Source: Promicromonospora umidemergens (GTDB lineage Bacteria; Actinomycetota; Actinomycetes; Actinomycetales; Cellulomonadaceae). Taken from it: a stretch of DNA of 64,000 nucleotides. How positions within the stretch are numbered: position 1 is the first letter of the stretch; each line of letters opens with the position of its first letter. This document shows positions 1-8,134 of the stretch, in pieces. The notes beneath the pieces were generated by a model that worked only from the letters and a program-made list of their open reading frames with translations, did no database searches and had not been told where the DNA came from. A program made the translations under genes and the position numbers. The DNA lies in the NCBI RefSeq assembly GCF_024171995.1, contig NZ_JAMTCT010000006.1:124001-188000 (forward strand), written 5' to 3'.

Positions 1-212
1 GGCAGGAGGAGCCGTGCGTGCAGTGGAACGGCCTGCTCACCGAGCGCGAGCTCGACGTGGCGAGGCTCGTGGTGCAGGGCCGGACCAACCGGCAGGTCGC
101 CGCGAACCTCTACGTGTCGGTCCGCACCGTGGAGGTGCACCTGGGACGGGTCTTCCGCAAGCTCGGGGTGCGCTCCCGCACTGAGCTGGCGGTCCTGGCG
201 CTGCGCGGCTGA
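1..212 (+). CDS. LuxR-type regulator, C-terminal HTH domain (5' truncated by window edge)
   Basis: The reading frame is open from the first bases of the window and stops with TGA at 210-212, so only the C-terminal end of a longer regulator is present. It encodes a complete LuxR/NarL helix-turn-helix: the LTERELDVARLV segment, then NRQVAANLYVSVRTVEVHLGR (recognition region) and a short tail. This domain binds DNA as a dimer. The N-terminal sensing part (receiver, or a large ATPase as in LuxR/MalT types) is outside the window, so the signal cannot be named. A GTG at position 18 is in frame but is probably internal. Confidence 0.8.
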   Translation, partial: QEEPCVQWNGLLTERELDVARLVVQGRTNRQVAANLYVSVRTVEVHLGRVFRKLGVRSRTELAVLALRG

Positions 213-266
213 GCCGCTCGGCAGCAGCGTTGCCCAGCAGCGTTGCCCGGAGGCGTTGCCGAGGGC

Positions 267-692
267 TCAGGCCTCGAGAAGGATCGTCACCGGGCCGTCG
301 TTCACGAGCTCCACCTGCATGTCCGCACCGAACCGTCCGGTCTCGACAGTCAGCCCACGCTCCCGGAGCGCGGTGACGACGGCGTCCACGAGGGGCTCGG
401 CGACCGGTCCTGGTGCGGCCTGGTTCCACGTCGGGCGGCGCCCCTTGCGGGCGTCGCCGTAGAGCGTGAACTGGCTGACGACGAGCACCGGCGCGCCGAC
501 GTCGGCGACCGACTTCTCGTCGTGCAGGATCCGCAGGTCGGCGATCTCGCGGGCGATCGTCTCGACCTGGGCGGGGCCGTCGTCGTGCGTCACACCGACC
601 AGAGCCAGGATCCCGGGCTTGTCGATGGCGCCCACCACCTCGCCGTCGACTATCACCGACGCGCGGGTGACGCGCTGGAGCACCGCCCTCAT
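267..692 (-). CDS. dtd: D-aminoacyl-tRNA deacylase
   Basis: This 141-residue protein begins MRAVLQRV and carries both family signatures: SQFTL at residues 73-77 and NDGPVT at 131-136, which form the active site across the dimer interface. The family hydrolyses D-amino acids (and glycine) from mischarged tRNAs in the cytoplasm, a translation proofreading step. Length is normal for the family. The ATG at 690-692 overlaps the stop of the upstream asparaginase gene (ATGA), so it is probably translated by coupling as the last gene of a three-gene operon. Confidence 0.95.
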   Translation of the reverse strand: MRAVLQRVTRASVIVDGEVVGAIDKPGILALVGVTHDDGPAQVETIAREIADLRILHDEKSVADVGAPVLVVSQFTLYGDARKGRRPTWNQAAPGPVAEPLVDAVVTALRERGLTVETGRFGADMQVELVNDGPVTILLEA

Positions 693-1780
693 CGGCGGCC
701 CTCGGTGTAGGCGTCGGCGAAGACCGCCCGGACCTCCCCGACCGGCCGTCCGCCGCCGAGCACCGGCACGCGACCCAGACCGTCGAGCCCACCCGGGTAC
801 ACCCCCGGCAGACCGGCAGCACCCGCCGCGCGCAGGGCGGCGGCGAGGATGGCCGGACGCGACCGGGCGGAGCCGTCGAGCACCTTGAACGCGATGGCCG
901 AGCCGTCGGGCAGGCCGGCGGCGTAGACGCCCTCGGCGCCGTCCTTCGCGACGAGGCCCGGCACCGCCTGCATGGCGAGCGTGGCGTCGCGGCCTGTGCC
1001 GCCCACCATGTCGGGGTGCGCGGAGACCGCGCGACCGACGCGTGCCTCGTGCGAACGGAGGTCGACGGTGGGCGCGGCGCTCAGGACCGAGAACGCGCGT
1101 GCCAGGCCGAGCAGCGTGGTGGAGAACAGGGGCGCGCCGCAACCGTCCACGGTGGCGTGCATGACCACCTCGGCGTCGCCGGTCAGGTCGAGGATGGTCG
1201 CCCGGACCGCACGCTGCAGCGGATGCTCGGACGACAGGTAGGTCTCGATGTCCCAGCCCTGCGTGAGGCAGGTGGCGAGCATCGCGGCGTGCTTGCCCGA
1301 GCAGTTCTGCGCCAGCGGCGCCGGACCCGGCCCGCCGGCCAGCGGCGCCATGTGCCACTCGAGCGCGGCCGGCGGGTAGAGCGGCAGGTCGGGCGTGTTC
1401 CGCAGGGCGTCGGGCCCCAGGCCTCGGGACGCGAGGATCTGCAGCACGCCCTCCAGGTGGAACCGCTCGCCGTTGTGGCTCGCGGCGGCCAGCGCCAGCA
1501 GGCGGTCCGGCAGCTCCAGGCCGGCACGCAGCATCGCGACGAGCTGCAGCGGCTTGAGCGACGACCGGGCCCAGATCGGCGTGGTCGGGTTGCCCACCTG
1601 GATCACCGGCCGGCCGGCCGGGTCGAGCACCACGAGGTGCCCCAGGTGCACCGACTCCACGAGGTCGCCGCGGATCACCTCGGCGAGCGGTGCGGCGTCG
1701 TCGAGCACGCCGCCCGACGCTGTGCTGCCCGGCCGGGACATCGACGACGCCGCCGGCCCGGCCGGCATGGGCGCCGTCAC
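689..1780 (-). CDS. L-asparaginase II family protein
   Basis: The protein is about 363 residues long and belongs to the asparaginase II family (Pfam Asparaginase_II), which is distinct from the bacterial AnsA/AnsB fold. Conserved stretches seen are [30 protein letters not shown] and HPDMVGG. Members hydrolyse asparagine to aspartate and ammonia, in the cytoplasm as far as can be judged because no signal peptide is present. The GTG start at 1778-1780 overlaps the upstream stop (GTGA), which favours it; ATG codons at 1766 and 1741 are alternatives. It sits between the DUF2516 gene and dtd, overlapping both. Confidence 0.88.
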   Translation of the reverse strand: MTAPMPAGPAASSMSRPGSTASGGVLDDAAPLAEVIRGDLVESVHLGHLVVLDPAGRPVIQVGNPTTPIWARSSLKPLQLVAMLRAGLELPDRLLALAAASHNGERFHLEGVLQILASRGLGPDALRNTPDLPLYPPAALEWHMAPLAGGPGPAPLAQNCSGKHAAMLATCLTQGWDIETYLSSEHPLQRAVRATILDLTGDAEVVMHATVDGCGAPLFSTTLLGLARAFSVLSAAPTVDLRSHEARVGRAVSAHPDMVGGTGRDATLAMQAVPGLVAKDGAEGVYAAGLPDGSAIAFKVLDGSARSRPAILAAALRAAGAAGLPGVYPGGLDGLGRVPVLGGGRPVGEVRAVFADAYTEGRR

Positions 1781-2112
1781 CAGCCGCTCTGCGGGCCGCG
1801 CGGCTTGTTGCCCGTGCCGTACGGCTGGAGGCGGGGCCGCACGCTCACCCAGTAGATGATCGCCGGCGCCACCGCGATGATGTTGAGGAAGGAGCCGAAC
1901 ATGAACCCGCCCGCCATCCAGCCCTGGGGCAGGCCGAGGAAGCCGAGAGCCGCTGCGAAGCCCAGGATCGCCAGCCAGCCGGCCTTGGGCACGCGCCCTC
2001 CGGCCCGGAAGCCCTTGTCGGGCCGACGCACGGCGTCGATGAACGCGACGACCTGCACGACGAAGACCACGAGCGCGAGCGCTGCCATGACGAACCACTG
2101 CAAGAATCCCAC
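1777..2112 (-). CDS. DUF2516 family small membrane protein
   Basis: This 111-residue protein has a hydrophobic N-terminal helix (about residues 5-25), a charged loop with [11 protein letters not shown], and two further hydrophobic stretches (about 45-62 and 68-88), with a polar C-terminus. The layout and the [10 protein letters not shown] motif match the actinobacterial DUF2516 family, whose function is unknown. The start is GTG at 2110-2112. It is the first gene of the DUF2516-asparaginase-dtd operon, and its stop overlaps the asparaginase start. Confidence 0.8.
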   Translation of the reverse strand: MGFLQWFVMAALALVVFVVQVVAFIDAVRRPDKGFRAGGRVPKAGWLAILGFAAALGFLGLPQGWMAGGFMFGSFLNIIAVAPAIIYWVSVRPRLQPYGTGNKPRGPQSGW

Positions 2113-2134
2113 GGCGCGAGCCTACGGCACGGAC

Positions 2135-3106
2135 TCAGTCCTGACGGGTGTGCTTGGCGCCGAACAGCATCGTGGCGAGCATCAGCATGAACGCGGCCAC
2201 GCCGAGCAGGGCGGGAAGCAGCGCCCACAGCCAGCTCACCGTGAATCCGACCGCGAGGAACGCCGCGGCGGTCAGAGTCCACACGATGGTCGCGTAGATG
2301 CCGAACCGGGCGGCCGCCGCGGGGTCCTTCTCGAAACGGTCACCGGCCTGCGCATGCTCCCGCGCCTGCTCCAGGACCCACGGCTTGTGCCGGTTCGTCT
2401 GGGTGGCGACGAGGTAGGCGAGCCAGCCGCCGCCGACGACGAACAGGGGTACCGCGGTCTGGAAGGCCGAGGCAGGGCGCGCGAACACTCCGTAGTACTC
2501 GAACCCCGCAACCAGACCGGTCAGCAGGATTGCCGCCGCCGCTCCGTACGCGACAGCCCGTCGGCGTGGCATCGGGTAGTTCGTGGCCGTCTCTCGCATG
2601 AGTGACGCCGCGACGATCCAGCCGACGGCGGGTCCGGACAGGAACGGCGCGACGAGCAGCAGCACCAGGTGTTCCGGGGCGTCACCGTCTATTCGGTCTG
2701 CGTTGCCTACCAGGAATGCGGTGGCCGCGACGAGCGGGACGAGAGCGAGCACGGCCACTACCGAGGCGACCACGATGCCGGCGGCGTCCCTGCGCGCTAC
2801 GGGCTCCCGGCGCCGCTCGGCAGCTGCCGCAGCCGCGTTGGCGACGGCAGGGCTGGGCATCGCGGGCGCACCCGCTCCCCCGTCCGCCGTCTGACCGGAC
2901 GCCTCCTCGACGAGCGCACGCACGTCGCCGAGCTCGTCGACCGCCCGCCGGGCAGCCTCGTCGGGGGCGACGCCACCCGTGGTCAGCTCCGCGACGCGGT
3001 CCAGGAGGTTCGCGCGGATCTCCTCCTTGAGGTCCTGCACGTCGGCGGTGGCCGGGAGACCCACGAAGGCTTCGTCCAGCAGTCGATGCACCGATGTGTT
3101 CGTCAT
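2135..3106 (-). CDS. Permease-prefix-domain membrane protein (HAAS-like N-terminus)
   Basis: This is a 323-residue protein. Residues about 5-65 form a helical cytoplasmic domain (LLDEAFVGLP, LKEEIRANLLDRVAEL, GVAPDEAARRAVDELGD) typical of permease prefix domain 1 / HAAS-like modules. About seven hydrophobic segments follow, from residue about 100 to near the C-terminus. Such proteins are commonly encoded beside PadR-like repressors, as here, where the start overlaps the PadR stop (ATGA). The PadR protein probably controls expression of this membrane protein. Substrate or role is unknown. Confidence 0.8.
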   Translation of the reverse strand: MTNTSVHRLLDEAFVGLPATADVQDLKEEIRANLLDRVAELTTGGVAPDEAARRAVDELGDVRALVEEASGQTADGGAGAPAMPSPAVANAAAAAAERRREPVARRDAAGIVVASVVAVLALVPLVAATAFLVGNADRIDGDAPEHLVLLLVAPFLSGPAVGWIVAASLMRETATNYPMPRRRAVAYGAAAAILLTGLVAGFEYYGVFARPASAFQTAVPLFVVGGGWLAYLVATQTNRHKPWVLEQAREHAQAGDRFEKDPAAAARFGIYATIVWTLTAAAFLAVGFTVSWLWALLPALLGVAAFMLMLATMLFGAKHTRQD

Positions 3107-3480
3107 CGAGAACCTTTCAGGTCAAGGAGGGAGTCGATGGTGCGCCGCGTGACCACCCATGCGTCCACGTTGCGCCGGTACACGGCCCGGCCCGCGTCGG
3201 TGATGCGGTAGTACTTGCGCCGCCCGCCCTGGGACTCGTCGCCCCAGTAGCCCTCGACCAGACCGTCCTTCACGAGCCGCCGGTAGGCCGCGTAGAGGGT
3301 GGCCTCCTTGATCTCGTAATCGCCGCCGGTCGCGTCGCGGATCACCTTGTAGATCTCGAACCCGTAGCGGTCCCGGCCGCGCAGCACGCCGAGCACGATC
3401 GTGTCCGTGTGGCCGCGCAGGAGATCGGCGGCGAAGGCATCCGCTCCGCCGTCCGACGTCGACCCGCTCGCCTGTTGCAT
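3103..3480 (-). CDS. PadR family transcriptional regulator
   Basis: A 125-residue winged-helix regulator. After a low-complexity Ser/Gly start come DTIVLGVLRGRDRYGFEIYK, KEATLYAAYRRLVKDGLVEG and GRRKYYRITDAG, the standard PadR helix-turn-helix, wing and dimerisation elements. A GTG one codon upstream (3481-3483) is also possible. The gene is the first of a two-gene operon with the permease-prefix protein. A predicted promoter ends only a few bases before the ATG, so the mRNA may be leaderless, and an ATCAG/CTGAT inverted repeat overlaps that promoter, consistent with autorepression. Confidence 0.9.
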   Translation of the reverse strand: MQQASGSTSDGGADAFAADLLRGHTDTIVLGVLRGRDRYGFEIYKVIRDATGGDYEIKEATLYAAYRRLVKDGLVEGYWGDESQGGRRKYYRITDAGRAVYRRNVDAWVVTRRTIDSLLDLKGSR

Positions 3481-3483
3481 CAC

Positions 3484-3519
3484 ATCAGGAACTGTATCTG
3501 ATCAACTACTACATCACAA
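3484..3519 (-). promoter_or_regulatory. Promoter and candidate operator of the PadR operon
   Basis: Read on the minus strand there is a -35-like TTGTGA (3514-3519), a 17-base spacer and a -10-like TACAGT (3491-3496), ending about 11 bases before the ATG at 3480. The inverted repeat ATCAG (3484-3488) / CTGAT (3498-3502) with nine bases between arms overlaps the -10, as expected for an autorepressor site. This is pattern matching only. Confidence 0.45.
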
Positions 3520-3539
3520 CGAAACTGCCACGGCCGGGG

Positions 3540-3662
3540 CCGACTGCAGAGTTAGTTGCGGACCCACCAGCCGACTGCAGAGTTGGTAGCGGATAGGTGG
3601 CCTGTACCCGCAACCAAGTCTGCAGTGAGCTCTCGGGGGCACTACCAAGTCTGCAGTCGGGG
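3540..3662. repeat. Nested inverted-repeat module A (two forward, two reverse copies of a 20-bp motif)
   Basis: Four copies of a motif of consensus GASTGCAGASTTSGTNGCGG (copies differ at a few positions) lie at about 3540-3561 and 3571-3592 (forward), and 3608-3629 and 3640-3660 (reverse). Spacing is about 31, 37 and 32 bases. The forward-forward-reverse-reverse order would let the region fold into a long nested hairpin. The same architecture recurs at 3748-3868 and 63252-63375. The module lies between the PadR promoter and the 3' end of the FUSC gene; no protein-coding gene is evident in 3520-3949. Confidence 0.8.
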
Positions 3663-3747
3663 CGCTGCCGCTGGCCGAAGACGCGGTAGCCCCCGCCTGT
3701 CCGCCCCCCACCCCGCGCGCCGCGCGCCGCGCGCCGAGTGCCGCGCG

Positions 3748-3868
3748 CCGAGTGCAGAGTTGGTCGCGGGCACAGCCGGCGAACGCAGACTTCGTTGCGG
3801 ATACAGGGCCGCTAGCCGCTACTAACTCTGCAGTCGGCAGTTGTGCCCGCGACCAACTCTGCACTCGG
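3748..3868. repeat. Nested inverted-repeat module B
   Basis: This is a second forward-forward-reverse-reverse module. The outermost copies, 3748-3771 and 3845-3868, are exact 24-base reverse complements of each other; the inner copies are at 3781-3800 (forward) and 3816-3837 (reverse). Between modules A and B (3663-3747) is a GC-rich spacer with short GCGCGC-type runs. After module B, 3869-3949 holds a CAGCTCCAG-type short tandem run (about 3910-3957) that extends into the end of the FUSC gene. Confidence 0.8.
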
Positions 3869-3949
3869 CGTCCGGGCCGGCCTGGGTGGGTGGCCTGGCG
3901 GCGCCCACAACTCCAGCAACCACAGCTCCAGCAGTCACAGCTCCAGCAG

Positions 3950-5065
3950 TCACAGCTCCGGCAGCGCGTCTCGTGCCTCACCCGGGGAGGCACCGGCGGC
4001 CTCCAGCGTGTCGACGATGGGCGACCGCAGCAGCATGACCAGCGACTGCACCTGCCAGTCCCCCTCGCCGACGGTTCGCGGGTCCGCCTGCGCAGCCACG
4101 ATGGTCAGGGCCTCGCGCCCGCGCGAACCGTCGCCCCCTGATCCGACGTCGGAGGCGAGCTGCCGCACGGCCGACGCGAAGCCCTCGACCAGCCCTGCCA
4201 CCGGATCGACGTCGTGGTCGCCCTCGAGCACCGGGACGACCCGGCGGGCGAGGACCCGCACCGACCGCATCGTCCGGTCGACGAGCACCGCTTGTCCCTC
4301 CAGCCGCGCCAGCTCGCCGCGGTGCATCCGCCCCACGGAGATCCGGGCCAGCTCGCGTGCGGCGCGGGCGCCCTCCTGCCACTCCGCGAGCACGGGCTCG
4401 GAGGCTCGGCCACGCACCAGGGCGGCGCCGACGTCGTCCACGTCGCGCGAGCGCATGCCGCGGGCGAGCGTCTCGAGGGTCTCTGCGAGCTCCGTCACCG
4501 CCTGCTCGGCGAGCGCGCGCGGGCGTCGTCGGGTGTCGCCGGGCGTGAGCAGCGCGACGAGCAGGGCGATAGCGCCACCGATCAGCGCGTCCGTCCACCG
4601 CCCGATCGGCCCGCCCGACACGGACGGCAGGCCCACCACGATGATCGCCTGCGCGCCGGCCTGGATCACCAGGAGAGCACCTCGGTCGATGAACCGCGCC
4701 GCGATGGCGGCGATGAACAGCACCACGGTGAGCTGCCACCAGCCCGAGCCGATGAGGTGCACCAGCAGGTCGCCCATGCCGACGCCGACGGCGACCCCCA
4801 CGGCCATCTCGGCCACCCGGCGCACGTCGCGCAGCGCGGTGAACCCGAGGCAGACCCAGGCGGCGACCGGCGCGAAGAACGGCATCTCGTGGCCGAGCAC
4901 GTAGTGCGCGACGGCGTACGCGATGCCGGCGGCGAGCGACGCCTGCGCGATCGGGAGCAGACCGGCCCGTGCGCGCGTCCAGCCCTGGCGCAGCCGGGTG
5001 CGCAGCACCAGCGTGCGCATGGCCTTGCGCCACATGTCGTCCGCCGAGCCGGGCAATGAGGTCAC
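3950..5065 (-). CDS. FUSC family membrane protein (aromatic acid exporter-like)
   Basis: The protein has hydrophobic segments grouped in the N-terminal half (SLAAGIAYAVAHYVLGH, FFAPVAAWVCLGF, a Gly/Val-rich helix, WQLTVVLFIAAIAARF and GGAIALLVALLTPGD) followed by a long helical cytoplasmic half. This is the FUSC/ArAE-like layout seen in many actinobacterial transporters of unknown substrate. I prefer the GTG at 5063-5065, or the ATG at 5033-5035, over the open frame reaching 5167, because the longer version would run through the hairpin at 5131-5160. The C-terminal end falls in a Gln/Leu-rich short-repeat stretch. Confidence 0.75.
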   Translation of the reverse strand: MTSLPGSADDMWRKAMRTLVLRTRLRQGWTRARAGLLPIAQASLAAGIAYAVAHYVLGHEMPFFAPVAAWVCLGFTALRDVRRVAEMAVGVAVGVGMGDLLVHLIGSGWWQLTVVLFIAAIAARFIDRGALLVIQAGAQAIIVVGLPSVSGGPIGRWTDALIGGAIALLVALLTPGDTRRRPRALAEQAVTELAETLETLARGMRSRDVDDVGAALVRGRASEPVLAEWQEGARAARELARISVGRMHRGELARLEGQAVLVDRTMRSVRVLARRVVPVLEGDHDVDPVAGLVEGFASAVRQLASDVGSGGDGSRGREALTIVAAQADPRTVGEGDWQVQSLVMLLRSPIVDTLEAAGASPGEARDALPEL

Positions 5066-5130
5066 GGAGGCATCTTCGCATCCGCCCGACCGTCGAACAC
5101 GAGGCGCTGTCAGAACCTCCAGCACGTCAG

Positions 5131-5160
5131 ACGTACGGGTCAGCCGAGTGACCCGTACGT
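5131..5160. terminator. 12-bp perfect hairpin between two minus-strand genes
   Basis: ACGTACGGGTCA (5131-5142) and TGACCCGTACGT (5149-5160) are perfect reverse complements around the loop GCCGAG. It lies downstream of the YgfZ-like gene (stop at 5196) and upstream of the FUSC gene. The run of T expected of a classical terminator is absent, so an operator is an alternative. Confidence 0.5.
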
Positions 5161-5195
5161 CCGACACGTACGTGTGCGTCTGACAGGTATGCCGG

Positions 5196-6347
5196 TCAGA
5201 TCAGGCTGCCCGGCCCACGCAGGCCGCGGGTGAGCGGGCCGTGCGCCTCGGGGCGGTCTACCGACATACCGTCGCCTGGGACCACCGTCTCCTGCGCCGC
5301 GGACACCTCGATGACCTGGCCAGAGATCTCGCCGAACACCATGAGCTCGACGTCCTCCGGCACGTTGCGCTTGAGCACCGCGAGGCCGATCGGCCCCAGC
5401 TCGTGGTGGCGGGCCATCGAGGTGAGGGTGCCGACGACCTTCCCCGCTCCGCCGTCCGACGCCGGGAGACGCACCTCGGCGCCCGGCTCGGGAAGCAGGT
5501 GCTGCGAGCCGTCGAGGTGCAGCATCACCAGCCGGCGGGGCGGCCGACCGAGGTTGTGCACGCGGGCGACCGTCTCCTGGCCCCGGTAGCAGCCCTTGCT
5601 GATGTGGACAGAGGTGCGCAGCCAGTCCAGCTCGTGCGGGATCGTACGGCCGTCGACCTCGCGCGCGTATCGCGGGCGCCAGGCCTCGACGCGGAGCGCC
5701 TCCGTGGCCCAGGTACCGGCGAGCGGCCAGCCGGCCGCCTCACGAGCCGCGACCTCGGACTCCAGGTCTGCGCGAGGCACCAGCACGAGCCGCCACGGGC
5801 GCTCCGCGCCGGGGTGCTCGGACTCGGGCGGACCGTAGCGCGTTCCGCCACCGACGACGTGGGGCCAGGCGTCGTGCCAGGTCACCGGTTCGCCCTCGAT
5901 GCCGTCGGCCGCGACGGGCTCGCCGATCGCCGCCCACTCATCGGTGGCGTCCGTGACCTCGACGCGACGCGTGAACCTCATGCGGTCGAGCCAGCCGGCC
6001 AGACCGGGCGCCGACTCGCGCTCCGTGATCAGCCACGTGGCATCGCCGTCGTCCACGACGCCCGCGGCATGCTCGATGTGGCCCTGCGGTGACAGGACGA
6101 GCAGCTCGGTGCTCGTCCGCGGGGCCAGGTCCTCCAGCTGCTGCGAGGTGATCGAGTGCAGCCAGGTCAGCCGGTCCGGTCCCGCGACCCGCACGACCCC
6201 CAGGTGCGACTGGTCGACCACGGCGCCACCGCGCGACAGCGCACGCTGCTCGGCGGTCGGGTCGCCGTAGTGCCAGGCAATCCCGGCGTCGGGCCCGGCA
6301 GCGGCGACCGCTCCATGGCGGCTCAACAGGGGGCTCACGTAATCCAT
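5196..6347 (-). CDS. YgfZ/GcvT-like folate-binding protein
   Basis: This 383-residue protein has the GcvT-like aminomethyltransferase fold and carries the KGCYRGQE motif (about residues 265-272 of this start) that defines the YgfZ/IBA57 group. Known members use tetrahydrofolate to support repair or assembly of some Fe-S enzymes in the cytoplasm. The ATG at 6345-6347 has a GAGG five bases upstream; an in-frame GTG at 6398 is less likely. It is followed by the hairpin at 5131-5160. Confidence 0.88.
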   Translation of the reverse strand: MDYVSPLLSRHGAVAAAGPDAGIAWHYGDPTAEQRALSRGGAVVDQSHLGVVRVAGPDRLTWLHSITSQQLEDLAPRTSTELLVLSPQGHIEHAAGVVDDGDATWLITERESAPGLAGWLDRMRFTRRVEVTDATDEWAAIGEPVAADGIEGEPVTWHDAWPHVVGGGTRYGPPESEHPGAERPWRLVLVPRADLESEVAAREAAGWPLAGTWATEALRVEAWRPRYAREVDGRTIPHELDWLRTSVHISKGCYRGQETVARVHNLGRPPRRLVMLHLDGSQHLLPEPGAEVRLPASDGGAGKVVGTLTSMARHHELGPIGLAVLKRNVPEDVELMVFGEISGQVIEVSAAQETVVPGDGMSVDRPEAHGPLTRGLRGPGSLI

Positions 6348-6448
6348 GCTCACCTCAGGTGCAGCGTTGGGGGCGGGCGAGGCATTCCCCGCCCGCACGA
6401 CGTGTCAGGCGCTCAGGCCACCGGAGTGACCCATGGGTCCGACACGGC

Positions 6449-7051
6449 TCATTGCCGATCCAGCTCCGCCGACGCGTACGAGCGCAGCGGCTCGCCGAAC
6501 GCCGCGAGCTCCTCCACCCACAGCAGCCGGCCCTCGACCAGTCCGTACAGCCGCTTCGACGCCCGCACCTCGGACGCCGTCGACGTACGCGCTATCGCGT
6601 CCGACGCCAGGTCGATCCGCCCGTTGCCGGCCGCGCCGATGTAGACGGTGATGCGCCCCGAGGCGTCGGCAACGAGGACCTCGAGTGCCTGCTTGTCGTC
6701 CTCCAGGCCGTCGGGGCGGTCGGTGGACACGCGCCAGTAGCCCGTCTCGGTGGACCAGACGGTCCCGGCGGCTGCGACGTCGGCTGGGGCGGCGGCCTCC
6801 GTCGGGTCCGGCACCGGGGCCGGCCATTCGCCGTCGCCGGGCAGCGCGTCCGGGACCACGTCCTCCAGCACCCGCAGCGTGGACTCGAACCGCAGGTACG
6901 GGCCGCCGTCGTGGTCGAGGACCAGGTCCTGCACGAACGCCTTCTTGCCGATGCCCGGGTACTCGATCACGCCCTCGCCGCGCCACCGGCCCACCAGCCA
7001 GGCCAGCGGGTACACCTCGGGCGAGAGGCCGTCAGGGAACGCGAACGTCAT
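6449..7051 (-). CDS. Nitrobindin-like (FABP family) heme-binding beta-barrel protein
   Basis: This is a 200-residue protein with the N-terminal signature LAWLVGRWRGEGVIEYP and the beta-strand-rich pattern (PYLRFESTLRV, ETGYWRV, ITVYIGAAG) of the FABP/nitrobindin family, DUF1794. Characterised members bind ferric heme in a ten-stranded barrel and react with NO or peroxynitrite. Here an insertion rich in Ala, Pro and Asp (about residues 70-95) interrupts the barrel, compared with shorter homologues. The ATG shares one base with the stop of the upstream small membrane protein gene (TGATG), so the two are probably co-translated. Confidence 0.85.
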   Translation of the reverse strand: MTFAFPDGLSPEVYPLAWLVGRWRGEGVIEYPGIGKKAFVQDLVLDHDGGPYLRFESTLRVLEDVVPDALPGDGEWPAPVPDPTEAAAPADVAAAGTVWSTETGYWRVSTDRPDGLEDDKQALEVLVADASGRITVYIGAAGNGRIDLASDAIARTSTASEVRASKRLYGLVEGRLLWVEELAAFGEPLRSYASAELDRQ

Positions 7052-7164
7052 CAGCGCTGGCCGGTGTACAGCTTGTAGACGACGTAGCCGGCGAACCAGG
7101 TGACGGCGACGGCGACGGCCACGATGAGGCCGGTGAAGATGAGCTCAAGGGCATGGATCGACAT
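7051..7164 (-). CDS. Small single-pass membrane protein (37 aa)
   Basis: The predicted product, MSIHALELIF... ending YKLYTGQR, is mostly one transmembrane helix (about residues 8-29) with a short positively charged tail. Its stop overlaps the start of the nitrobindin-like gene, and its ATG lies 39 bases from the divergent DsrE gene. I infer a real gene from the tight coupling and the clean helix. Function is unknown. Confidence 0.6.
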   Translation of the reverse strand: MSIHALELIFTGLIVAVAVAVTWFAGYVVYKLYTGQR

Positions 7165-7203
7165 GGTGTCGATCCTAACGGTCCAGCGCCTACAGTCAGC
7201 GGC

Positions 7204-7563
7204 ATGCGCGAGCTCGTGATCAAGACCACTGCAGGCCTGGACCGGCCCGAGGCCACCAACCAGGCATTCACCGTCGCCGCCGCGGCCGTGGCGGCGGGAG
7301 CCGAGGTGAGCCTCTGGCTCACCGGCGAGTCGGCGTGGTTCGCGCTGCCGGGCCGCGGCGCCGACCTCACGCTCGAGCACGCGACGCCGCTGCCCGACCT
7401 CCTGGAGGTCGTCCTGGCCGCCGGGACCGTCACGCTCTGCACCCAGTGCGCCGCGCGCCGCGGCATCACCGAGGCGGACGTGCTGCCCGGGGTCCGGATC
7501 GCAGGATCTGCCCTGTTCACCGAGGAGATCCTGCGCGAAGGGGCCCAGGCCCTGGTCTATTGA
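7204..7563 (+). CDS. DsrE family protein
   Basis: This 119-residue protein starts MRELVIKTTAG and has the alternating beta/alpha pattern of the DsrE/TusD fold, with an N-terminal strand, an Ala-rich helix, and a Cys pair in TLCTQCAARRG (about residues 79-89) near the usual position of the active Cys. DsrE proteins carry persulfide sulfur in relays or bind small ligands; the exact partner is unknown. It is divergent from the small membrane protein gene and ends at a long hairpin shared with the convergent DUF4395 gene. Confidence 0.85.
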   Translation: MRELVIKTTAGLDRPEATNQAFTVAAAAVAAGAEVSLWLTGESAWFALPGRGADLTLEHATPLPDLLEVVLAAGTVTLCTQCAARRGITEADVLPGVRIAGSALFTEEILREGAQALVY

Positions 7564-7587
7564 GCCCGGCTGGGCCCGGTTCGAGAG

Positions 7588-7647
7588 GTCGGTAAGACGT
7601 CAGGTGATCGGCAGCCCGAGCTGCCGATCGCCTGACGTCTTACCGAC
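7588..7647. terminator. Bidirectional terminator-like hairpin, 27-bp stem
   Basis: Positions 7588-7614 pair with 7621-7647 around the loop CCCGAG, with a single G-U wobble. The hairpin lies between the convergent DsrE and DUF4395 genes. It is related in sequence to the hairpin at 17992-18055 (shared GTCAGGTG.TCGGCA core), suggesting a repeated terminator element. Confidence 0.8.
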
Positions 7648-7693
7648 TACGCGACCCGACTACGCGATCCGAGATCGCGATCCGAGATCGCGC

Positions 7694-8134
7694 TCAGGCG
7701 CGGACCAGGCCCGCCCGGCGCATCAGCAGGTACATCTCGCACCCGAGGCAGAGCCCGACGACGGCGTTGAGCGCCGCGGCGACGAATGCCACCGCTGCCG
7801 CGATCGGCACCGCAGGAAGCACACCGAAGAACCCGAGGAGCACGCCCACCGCGGTGACGAAGAGACCGACCCCCTGCGCGAAGCGCGGCGGGCGACGGTC
7901 CTCCAGCTCACCGGGCGGGCTCAGGCGCGGGCGCACGAACTTCTTGAACAGCATGCCCTGCCACGAACCCTCGGCACCGCGCAGCGTGCCGAGCACGAAG
8001 CTCAGCATGATGAACGTCAGCAGCCACAGTCCGGCGGTGCTCGCGCCGAGCAGCACCACGGCTGCCAGCAGCACCGCCGTGATGCTTGCCCCTACGCGCG
8101 GTCCGCGCGGGTCGATCCCCTTGCTCACACTCAT
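7694..8134 (-). CDS. DUF4395 membrane protein
   Basis: This 146-residue protein has four hydrophobic segments (about 15-33, 36-50, 88-106 and 109-130) and the conserved C-terminal GLCLGCEMYLL with its paired Cys. It matches DUF4395, a family found with or fused to thioredoxin-like proteins. The start overlaps the stop of the thioredoxin-like gene (ATGA), so the two probably form one membrane thiol-redox unit, which is inference from context. Confidence 0.85.
   Translation of the reverse strand: MSVSKGIDPRGPRVGASITAVLLAAVVLLGASTAGLWLLTFIMLSFVLGTLRGAEGSWQGMLFKKFVRPRLSPPGELEDRRPPRFAQGVGLFVTAVGVLLGFFGVLPAVPIAAAVAFVAAALNAVVGLCLGCEMYLLMRRAGLVRA

Noticed and set aside
3910-3957. CAGCTCCAG-type tandem stretch as a separate repeat element
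   Set aside because: It is a short low-complexity run overlapping the FUSC 3' end, better explained by codon-biased sequence than by an element.
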